NCBI GenBank assembly: GCA_031284385.1
Contig: JAISZZ010000017.1
Coordinates: 1-11,453 of the forward strand
Direction: 5' to 3'
Length of the DNA: 11,453 nt
DNA from: Treponema sp.
GTDB lineage: Bacteria > Spirochaetota > Spirochaetia > Treponematales > Breznakiellaceae
The notes below the pieces were generated by a model, which was given only the letters and a program-made list of their open reading frames with translations, had not been told where the DNA came from and searched no databases. This document shows, piece by piece, positions 6,470 through 11,453 of the stretch; position 1 is the first letter of the stretch, and each line of letters begins with the position of its first letter. A program made the translations under genes and the position numbers.

Positions 6470-6568
6470 GGAACTGTAAGGAAATAACATGACCAAATGG
6501 TCATGTTATTTCCTTATTGCATAAGCAATTAAAATAAAATGCTGTGCATTTTATTTTTTTACAGTTCC
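6470..6568 (+). ncRNA. Candidate cis-regulatory RNA: four-way cloverleaf upstream of the GT2 operon
   Basis: A perfect 10-bp closing stem, GGAACTGTAA (6470-6479) with TTACAGTTCC (6559-6568), encloses three hairpins. Hairpin A has 15 bp (6480-6494 with 6499-6513, loop AAAT). Hairpin B has 5 bp (ATTGC 6516-6520 with GCAAT 6525-6529). Hairpin C has 12 bp (6531-6542 with 6546-6557, loop TGT). The junction has only four unpaired bases. Seven T (6554-6560) overlap the end of hairpin C, so C alone resembles an intrinsic terminator. The strand TTACAGT (6559-6565) and the strand TATTTCCTTA (6507-6516) can also pair with the ribosome-binding site of the next gene. It is not a tRNA: there is no acceptor, anticodon or T-arm pattern. 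It could equally be a mobile palindromic repeat acting at DNA level. Confidence 0.5.
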
Positions 6569-6597
6569 AAAGTCTCTCTCACAAGTCCATTATTTTT

Positions 6598-6611
6598 ACT
6601 GTAAGGAAATA
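6598..6611 (+). promoter_or_regulatory. Ribosome-binding site of the GT2 gene, in a duplicated 14-mer
   Basis: ACTGTAAGGAAATA at 6598-6611 contains AAGGA (6603-6607), 7 nt before the ATG at 6615. The identical 14-mer occurs at 6473-6486, where it forms part of the cloverleaf's closing stem and of hairpin A. Confidence 0.7.
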
Positions 6612-6614
6612 TAA

Positions 6615-7748
6615 ATGTACTTTGCGCTAAATCTATATTTTATAGCTATGATTGCCGTATCTGTTTATTTTTTCTTGATGGCGTCATTTAACATCATCGA
6701 GATGAAGCTAAACACTGTAAAACCGAAACTCACAACAGGAGCTATGATTTCCGTGCTTATTCCGGCGCGTAATGAAGAGGCGAATATAAAATGCTGCATA
6801 GATTCACTGCTTGATCAAACATATCAAAATTACGAAATTTTAGTGCTGGATGATAATTCAAGCGATAATACATGGCCGATATTGGAAAAATTGGCGCGTG
6901 AAAACAGTCGAATTCGAATATTCAAAGGAAAGCCGTTACCGGAAGACTGGTACGGAAAACCATACGCATTACAGCAGCTATATGAGCACGCGTTAGGCGA
7001 TACCTTGCTTTTTACCGATGCTGATACAATCCACGCGCCTACAAGCATATCATGGGCCGTTACAAACATGGAGAAAACAAAGGCCGATTTTATGTCCGGT
7101 TATGTGGGACAGGTGCTGTTGACTTTTGGTGAAATTACCACCGTTCCCATCATGTTCCTTATGACAGGTTTTGTAATACCAATGTTTTTAAACCGTTTTG
7201 TAAAACTTGGGTATTTTTCCGCTGCGGTCGGACAATACATAGTTATGAAAACTCAAGTATTCAAGGATATTGAAGGATACGCAAATATAAGAAAAAAAAC
7301 GACGGAAGATGTTTATCTCTCGCGGTATGTAAAAAATCTAGGTTATAAAACGGAATTTCTTGATATGGCTAATCAAGTTAAATGCAGAATGTATAATGGT
7401 TATACCGCAGCCATACAAGGCATCGGAAAAAACATATTTGATTTTTTAGGCAAAAAGACCGCCCTACTGATGCTGATTGCTTTCGCAATTTTAATTTTCT
7501 TTGTTCTGCCTTTTCCAATCATGTTTTTCTTGATAGCCATAAACAGTCCATTCATGTATCATTGTATTGCTGTAAATATTTTATTTACCGTTACATGGCT
7601 CGTAATGTTTTTGGGGCGTAGAATCAACTGGACTTTTACATTTTGTTGGCCTGTCATGTATATAAATCTTATCATGATGGTTTTATGGTCATGGTTCAGG
7701 ACTGTTTCCGGCAAAGGCTTTGAATGGAAAGGACGCACCGTCCAATAA
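6615..7748 (+). CDS. Membrane-bound family 2 glycosyltransferase
   Basis: The 377-residue enzyme is anchored by an N-terminal membrane helix (about 5-27) and further helices at about 172-200, 282-305 and in the C-terminal third. The GT-A catalytic domain shows ISVLIPARNEE (45-55), ILVLDDNSSDNT (75-86), DWYGKPYAL (111-119), the metal-binding TDAD (134-137), the acceptor-side VGQYIVMK (205-212) and the catalytic-base motif TTEDVYLS (229-236). The GxARNEE start, the W-x-GK segment and the late K-G-R ending (WKGRTVQ) resemble the group that includes CrtQ and CruC, enzymes that glycosylate carotenoid or other lipid acceptors. The adjacent acyltransferase fits a glycosylate-then-acylate pair. The acceptor cannot be read from sequence. 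The start is supported by TAAGGA with 7-nt spacing. Confidence 0.86.
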   Translation: MYFALNLYFIAMIAVSVYFFLMASFNIIEMKLNTVKPKLTTGAMISVLIPARNEEANIKCCIDSLLDQTYQNYEILVLDDNSSDNTWPILEKLARENSRIRIFKGKPLPEDWYGKPYALQQLYEHALGDTLLFTDADTIHAPTSISWAVTNMEKTKADFMSGYVGQVLLTFGEITTVPIMFLMTGFVIPMFLNRFVKLGYFSAAVGQYIVMKTQVFKDIEGYANIRKKTTEDVYLSRYVKNLGYKTEFLDMANQVKCRMYNGYTAAIQGIGKNIFDFLGKKTALLMLIAFAILIFFVLPFPIMFFLIAINSPFMYHCIAVNILFTVTWLVMFLGRRINWTFTFCWPVMYINLIMMVLWSWFRTVSGKGFEWKGRTVQ

Positions 7749-7752
7749 TAAA

Positions 7753-8526
7753 ATGCAGTATAAAAAAGATGGATGCTTGATTGACAATTCGCTTTTCTTT
7801 AGAATTTCTTCAATGCTGACGTTTTATCCTGTTTGGCATATAGCCCAGCTTGTCAACATAATTTTGTATTCAACAAATTATGAAGGCCGTGATAAATTAC
7901 GCGGGCACAAAGGCCGCGCCGTGCTCGTTTCAAATCATACAACGCTGCTCGATCCGGTGCTGGTAAGCGGCGTTATGATGCCGGAACGGACATGGCATAC
8001 ACTGCTGGAAAAAACGGTCGAAACGCCGTTCTTAGGCACATTTACACGGCTGCTAGGCGGACTCCCACTCCCCCCCGGAGGCGGCGGCATCGAAAAAATC
8101 ATCATGTCAAGCGAAGCCATATTCAAATATAAACGCTTCATACATTTTTATCCTGAAGGTGAATGTTATATTTACAACCAAGAAATCAGACCGTTCAAAA
8201 CAGGCGCATTTTTCATAGCGGCGCGGCTCAAACTTCCAGTGTTTCCGTTACTCACAACTTTTTCTGCGAGATCGTTAAAACCTAAAACTCCAAGCGTATG
8301 GAAATCTCCTTTAGAGCGCCTTGTAGTGCTAGATCCTGTTTATCCTTCCAGTTATATAAAATACAATGATGCTGGGGATATTCTTATGTCATCGGTAAAG
8401 GAGTTTGCTACGGCAGTACACGATATAATGCAAAACGAAATTAACAAACGGCGAGAACTTAATAAAGGTGAGGGTACTCAAGCCTATTTCAAAGGGCAGA
8501 TGCCGCGCATCAAGGGTATAAATTGA
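7753..8526 (+). CDS. PlsC-like acyltransferase (1-acylglycerol-phosphate acyltransferase family)
   Basis: The 257-residue protein carries the HX4D catalytic motif NHTTLLD (61-67), a substrate-binding block FYPEGE (132-137) and the hydrophobic segment TGAFFIAARLKLPVFPL (150-166), the hallmark order of PlsC-type acyltransferases that move an acyl chain to a glycerol-phosphate or sugar hydroxyl. A proline/glycine loop, LPLPPGGGG (104-112), sits between the blocks. The frame is open back to a TTG at 7720, which would overlap the preceding gene by 29 nt, but its ribosome-binding site is too close. The ATG at 7753, 4 nt after the GT2 stop, is my choice though it also lacks a well-placed site. The stop overlaps the GT4 start. 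Between two glycosyltransferases, it likely acylates a glycolipid or glycosylated lipid. Confidence 0.85.
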   Translation: MQYKKDGCLIDNSLFFRISSMLTFYPVWHIAQLVNIILYSTNYEGRDKLRGHKGRAVLVSNHTTLLDPVLVSGVMMPERTWHTLLEKTVETPFLGTFTRLLGGLPLPPGGGGIEKIIMSSEAIFKYKRFIHFYPEGECYIYNQEIRPFKTGAFFIAARLKLPVFPLLTTFSARSLKPKTPSVWKSPLERLVVLDPVYPSSYIKYNDAGDILMSSVKEFATAVHDIMQNEINKRRELNKGEGTQAYFKGQMPRIKGIN

Positions 8527-9791
8527 AAATAGTAATGTTCACTGACTCTTATTGGCCGCGTATAAATGGTGTATCTGTTTCTGTAGAAAGTTTTACGTCC
8601 ACTCTTATCAAGTTAGGTCATCAAGTTCTAATTATATGCCCTTACTATCCCGAATCTCCAATGCAGTGCAATTTTACTACTGATAAGAATAATTCCAACA
8701 CATTAGTCAGTAGTATTCCTGAAAGCTGCATAATAAGAGTGCCTTCTTCCTCTGTCTTTATTTCAAAAGAAGATAGAATTTCCAAATCACACAAACTTTT
8801 TTGGGTCTCAAAGCAAATCGATAAATTCATGCCGGACATAATTCACATTCATTCCGAATTTGTAACCGCGGATTTCGGTTATTACTGCGCACGAATTCAT
8901 AAAATTCCGTCCATATACACGTACCATACACTTTGGAATAATTATATGAAAAACTATATACCCTGGGCGCCTCTTTTTATATTGAAAATCATTTTATGGA
9001 TAGTTGAGAACAGGGCTTTTAAAAGGCCGTACCGCATCATTTTTCCAAGTGAAATAATTCTTGATTACGCAAAGAAATATAAATTAAAAAAACCTACGTA
9101 TCTTTTACCAACTGGAATTGATGATTCAATCTTTTATCCGCGGAGTATAGATGAAAAAACAGCGTTTCGTGAATCAATGGAACTTATATTTCCATGCCTA
9201 AAAGGAAAACAAATTTTACTGTATGCTGGACGTGTTGGAAAAGAAAAAAACTTGGAACTAATTTTAAATGCAGCAAACAAAATCATAAAAGAGCGGAACG
9301 ATGTTATATTTATGATTGCGGGCAGCGGGCCTGATATTTATTGGCTCAAAGAAGAATGTGAAGCCCAAAAATTGATAAACTATTTTGTTTTTACCGGTTA
9401 TCTGGAACGCGCCACATTAGCAAATATATACTGCATATCAAAGATTTTCATTTTCCCTTCAATAACTGAAACACAGGGACTCGTAACAATCGAAGCTATG
9501 TTGTCTGGTATCCCAATAGTCGCAGTTGGTGAACGCGGTACGCTTATGGTAATGCGTGGTGATAACGGCGGCTTTATGGTGCCTAACAATGCGGATATAT
9601 TTGCCAACCGAATACTTGATTTACTACGAGACGAATCCCTCTACAGGAAAAAAGCAATGGATGCGATTAATTATGGCAAAAAATGGACAATGGACATTAT
9701 GGGAAAACGTCTTGAAAGTATTTATACTGATGCTATATCAGATTATAAGAAAGAAAAGGAAAAAAAACCTGTTGACACAAAATTCAAATGA
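8523..9791 (+). CDS. Family 4 glycosyltransferase, glycolipid-synthase type
   Basis: The 422-residue protein has the GT-B fold of family 4. The N-terminal domain begins MKIVMFTDSYWPRINGVSVS, like diacylglycerol glucosyltransferases and mannosyltransferases, and has HIHSEF (108-113) and YTYHT (132-136). The nucleotide-sugar domain has LYAGRVGKEKN (233-243), AGSGPD (266-271) and the E-x7-E motif ETQGLVTIE (316-324), then GGFMVPN (349-355). It probably transfers a sugar from UDP- or GDP-sugar to a lipid. I use the TTG at 8523 as start: AAGGG (8512-8516) lies 6 nt before it, the family pattern needs MKIVMFTD, and TTGA overlaps the stop of the previous gene. An ATG at 8535 is the alternative. The last 14 residues are lysine-rich. 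Confidence 0.87.
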   Translation: MKIVMFTDSYWPRINGVSVSVESFTSTLIKLGHQVLIICPYYPESPMQCNFTTDKNNSNTLVSSIPESCIIRVPSSSVFISKEDRISKSHKLFWVSKQIDKFMPDIIHIHSEFVTADFGYYCARIHKIPSIYTYHTLWNNYMKNYIPWAPLFILKIILWIVENRAFKRPYRIIFPSEIILDYAKKYKLKKPTYLLPTGIDDSIFYPRSIDEKTAFRESMELIFPCLKGKQILLYAGRVGKEKNLELILNAANKIIKERNDVIFMIAGSGPDIYWLKEECEAQKLINYFVFTGYLERATLANIYCISKIFIFPSITETQGLVTIEAMLSGIPIVAVGERGTLMVMRGDNGGFMVPNNADIFANRILDLLRDESLYRKKAMDAINYGKKWTMDIMGKRLESIYTDAISDYKKEKEKKPVDTKFK

Positions 9792-10965
9792 TTTTATCGA
9801 AGGCATTAATAGTTTTTTTTCGGAAAAACTATACCGCAAAAACATACAAACACCGACCGCTATTCAAAAATTAGTAATTCCGCATATCCTTAACAGAGAA
9901 AACATACTATTTCGCTCGCAGACAGGCACCGGTAAAACCTTTGCGTATCTCTTACCTGTATTACAAAATATTATTTACAATTACTCAACACCTCGCAGCA
10001 CTGGACATTGCCGCGTTCTTGTATCTGCTCCAACACTTGAACTTTGCTCTCAAATAAAAAATGAGATTGATTTCCTGCTAAAAAATCTTGAAATTGACAA
10101 TCATCCATTAGATATAAAATCACTGCTGGTAAGCGGCGCCGGAAATATTGACAGGCAGATTAAAGATCTAAAAAAATACAAACCGGATATAATCACGGCT
10201 AATACCGGCAGACTCTTGCAGCTAATGAATATGAATCGATTGAAACTAAGCAAAATTGAATATTTAATTCTTGATGAAGCTGACAAGCTTACCGCGGATG
10301 ATCATTGGGCGGAAACCCAGGAACTGTTAAAGCGCGTAAACCCTGATTCGGTAAAAATCGCGTGTAGTGCGACGCTTCCTAAAAAAATACGCCCACGACT
10401 CGACGCAATTCTAGGCGAACTACTTGTCTGCGAAAGTGATGAACAAGAAATACTGCGCAGCTATATAACACACTGGGCGCTCTGGGCCGAAGACCGCGAC
10501 AAAATTAACACATTACGTTCATTCTTATCGGCAGCACGTCCTAAAAAAGCTCTGGTCTTTTCAGAACGTGCGTCATCAATTCAGGAAATCGTCTCAAAAT
10601 TGAATCATCACAAATACGACGCAGCAGGCATTTACAGCGGCATGGAAAAAAAAGAACGCAAACGCGCACTGGACGATTTTCGCAGTGGCAGGATTCCAGT
10701 TCTTGTATCCAGCGACCTCGCCGCCCGCGGCCTCGACATTGAAAATATCACTCATATAATAACCCTAGGCATTCCCGAAGAAGAGGAAATTTACATACAC
10801 CGCGCCGGACGCACGGCACGAGCGGGAAAAAAAGGTATAATGATCAGCATTGGCAATGAAAAAGATCTGCGGCGGTTACGCCGTATAGAAAAAAATTTAG
10901 CTCTTATCGTATATCCAAAAATCTTATATAAAGGAAAAATTTGTTCGCCTGACGAATTTGAATAG
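9772..10965 (+). CDS. DEAD-box RNA helicase
   Basis: The 397-residue ATP-dependent RNA helicase shows, in order, the Q motif TPTAIQ (27-32), motif I SQTGTGKT (49-56), motif Ia APTLELC (86-92), Ib TANTGR (142-147), II DEAD (168-171), III SAT (199-201), V SSDLAARGLDI (313-323) and VI HRAGRTAR (343-350). Two positions depart from the usual pattern: motif Ia normally reads PTREL, and Ib normally reads TPGR. There is no long C-terminal tail. I place the start at the TTG at 9772, with AAAAGGA (9754-9760) upstream, overlapping the GT4 gene by 20 nt. The ATG at 9730 would add 14 lysine-rich residues, and an open frame extends further inside the GT4 gene. It is cotranscribed with lipid-glycan genes, a combination I cannot explain functionally. 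Confidence 0.87.
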   Translation: MTQNSNDFIEGINSFFSEKLYRKNIQTPTAIQKLVIPHILNRENILFRSQTGTGKTFAYLLPVLQNIIYNYSTPRSTGHCRVLVSAPTLELCSQIKNEIDFLLKNLEIDNHPLDIKSLLVSGAGNIDRQIKDLKKYKPDIITANTGRLLQLMNMNRLKLSKIEYLILDEADKLTADDHWAETQELLKRVNPDSVKIACSATLPKKIRPRLDAILGELLVCESDEQEILRSYITHWALWAEDRDKINTLRSFLSAARPKKALVFSERASSIQEIVSKLNHHKYDAAGIYSGMEKKERKRALDDFRSGRIPVLVSSDLAARGLDIENITHIITLGIPEEEEIYIHRAGRTARAGKKGIMISIGNEKDLRRLRRIEKNLALIVYPKILYKGKICSPDEFE

Positions 10966-11053
10966 CCGCGCTCTCCTGCTAAAAGCGAAACGATGGTTTC
11001 AAGCTCCTTGTTGCCAGCGGTAGAACGAGATATACACACATATATACACATTG

Positions 11054-11161
11054 GACTTGTTCAAGAACCTTATGAGTTCTTGAACAAATCTCGCAAAATG
11101 CGCGGCATTTTTCTGTTTTAAGCGGAAGTTGTTCAAAAACTGAAGTTTTTGAACAACTCTA
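11054..11161. repeat. Multi-hairpin intergenic element, copy 2
   Basis: Hairpin 1 pairs TTGTTCAAGAAC (11057-11068) with GTTCTTGAACAA (11076-11087). The middle hairpin pairs AAAATGC (11095-11101) with GCATTTT (11105-11111). Hairpin 3 is a perfect 13-bp stem, 11128-11140 with 11145-11157, loop TGAA. It starts GACTTGTTC and ends ACAACTCTA, as does copy 1 at 6294-6423. The middle hairpin is simple here but branched in copy 1. Its AAAATGC-N3-GCATTTT core is also found in hairpin C of the cloverleaf. Confidence 0.72.
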
Positions 11162-11226
11162 TTTTCCGGATCTTCAATGATTCCCCATACCCAACGCGGA
11201 GTGTTGAGACAGGCGGGTTTTGATCG

Positions 11227-11247
11227 CCGCCACGGGCGGGTCTTTTT
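11227..11247 (+). terminator. Terminator-like hairpin
   Basis: CCGCC (11227-11231) pairs with GGCGG (11235-11239) around ACG, followed by GTC and five T (11243-11247). It is short but GC-rich. It would end transcription of the helicase operon before the next gene. Confidence 0.38.
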
Positions 11248-11273
11248 GAAGCGCCGGTAATGCGGTATATTAG
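11246..11273 (+). promoter_or_regulatory. Weak candidate promoter of the right-edge gene
   Basis: TTGAAG (11246-11251), a 16-nt spacer and TATTAG (11268-11273), or TATATT at 11266-11271 with a poorer upstream partner. It overlaps the end of the terminator-like T-run and the inverted partial repeat. Confidence 0.3.
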
Positions 11274-11308
11274 AGTTGGTTAAAAACATTACGTTAAAGA
11301 GGGATGTT

Positions 11309-11453
11309 ATGGAGACAACGCAAAGAATAGGAGAAGGCCTGACTTTTGAGAAAGTATGGGCGGCAATACAAGCCACTAATGAATCCACTGAACAAATTAA
11401 GGAATATATTAAAGAATATATTAAGGAAAATGACCGCATTATCAAGGAAAATG
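11309..11453 (+). CDS. Partial coiled-coil protein, DUF3782-like N-terminus (runs off right edge)
   Basis: An ATG at 11309, preceded by AAGAGGGA (11297-11304), opens a frame of 48 codons to the window end. The product begins METTQRIGEGLTFEKVWAAI and continues as a highly charged helix built of near-repeats, IKEYIKEY, then IKENDRIIKEN. The 'LTFEKVWA' opening followed by a Lys/Glu/Ile/Asn coiled coil is what I recall for a family of proteins frequent in treponemes and other bacteria (DUF3782, with a PD-(D/E)XK nuclease-like C-terminal domain). The catalytic part is outside the window, so this is a resemblance, not an assignment. The underlying DNA repeat (AATATATTAA and variants) could slip and vary in copy number. 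Confidence 0.6.
   Translation, partial: METTQRIGEGLTFEKVWAAIQATNESTEQIKEYIKEYIKENDRIIKEN

Larger units (their letters stand above)
6295..6614. other. Structure-rich intergenic region
   Basis: These 320 bases hold no coding frame I can support. They consist largely of inverted repeats: a long hairpin (6293-6330), a three-way junction with T-run (6332-6386), a third hairpin (6394-6423), and a four-way cloverleaf (6470-6568) that may be closed by an outer GACTTG/CAAGTC pair (6449-6454 and 6582-6587). A 14-nt direct repeat carries the next gene's ribosome-binding site. No well-spaced promoter is evident, so the glycosyltransferase operon may start in a place I cannot see, or be read through from upstream. 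Confidence 0.8.
10966..11308. other. Gene-free stretch with hairpin element and terminator-like site
   Basis: After the helicase stop come about 85 unremarkable bases ending in a TATACACA-rich simple repeat (11031-11050). Then follow the second hairpin element (11054-11161), a terminator-like hairpin (11227-11247) and an inverted partial copy of the element (11271-11287). Open frames on the minus strand here are translations of the hairpins, and I do not accept them as genes. Confidence 0.65.

Noticed and set aside
9556..9771. Long N-terminal extension of the helicase inside the GT4 gene
   Set aside because: It lies in another frame of a conserved coding region, and the helicase core (Q motif) begins only after 9772.
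10999..11445. Minus-strand frame of 148 codons
   Set aside because: It translates straight through the hairpin element and the upstream region of the right-edge gene, and lies antisense to that gene's start. It has no ribosome-binding site and its composition follows the palindromes.
1..11453. CRISPR array, rRNA genes, insertion-sequence transposase or prophage genes
   Set aside because: No regularly spaced repeats, no rRNA-like sequence, and no transposase, integrase or phage protein motifs were seen on either strand.

Overview
The window looks like a chromosomal segment of a spirochaete, most likely a host-associated Treponema-like bacterium. This is inferred from remembered family resemblance, not a search. 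Pointers are a TP0108/BB0727-type phosphofructokinase, a loosely consensus lipobox, a coiled-coil N-terminus like the DUF3782-type proteins of treponemes, and dispersed intergenic hairpin repeats. Composition is mixed: positions 1-1000 are visibly GC-richer than the AT-rich second half.

Left end (1-1198). A minus-strand gene runs off the left edge. It has a Rossmann-like N-terminal domain and a strong promoter placed so close to its ATG that the mRNA could be leaderless. Then come about 790 bases without a convincing gene. They hold a direct-repeat pair (515-569 and 1035-1075), several palindromes and a possible decayed reading frame.

Metal uptake (1199-3264). Three tightly packed genes encode an ABC-3-family metal transporter ATPase, its permease, and a lipoprotein with a domain resembling the DUF1980/YcgQ family. 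No substrate-binding protein is present in the window.

Central part (3474-6294). An ATP-type, clade-X-like 6-phosphofructokinase ends tail to tail, with overlapping stop codons, against a minus-strand TM2-domain protein that has a winged-helix-like C-terminus. A divergent exported helical/TPR-like protein follows.

RNA-structure-rich gap (6295-6614). This gap holds one of the two densest sets of non-coding structure in the window: a 12-bp hairpin, a three-way junction followed by six T, another hairpin, and a four-way cloverleaf (6470-6568) with almost no unpaired junction bases. The cloverleaf lies just upstream of the next gene. A 14-nt segment that includes that gene's ribosome-binding site is duplicated in the cloverleaf, so two cloverleaf strands are also perfect complements of the ribosome-binding-site region. 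This is a candidate cis-acting RNA switch.

Lipid-glycan operon (6615-10965). A membrane GT2 glycosyltransferase, a PlsC-like acyltransferase, a GT4 glycosyltransferase and a DEAD-box RNA helicase are packed with overlaps or 4-nt gaps. The first three look like a small pathway that builds an acylated glycoside or glycolipid.

Right end (10966-11453). A second copy of the hairpin element found at 6294-6423 occurs here, with compensatory changes in its stems. It is followed by a terminator-like hairpin, an inverted half-copy of the element, and the start of a coiled-coil protein that runs off the edge.
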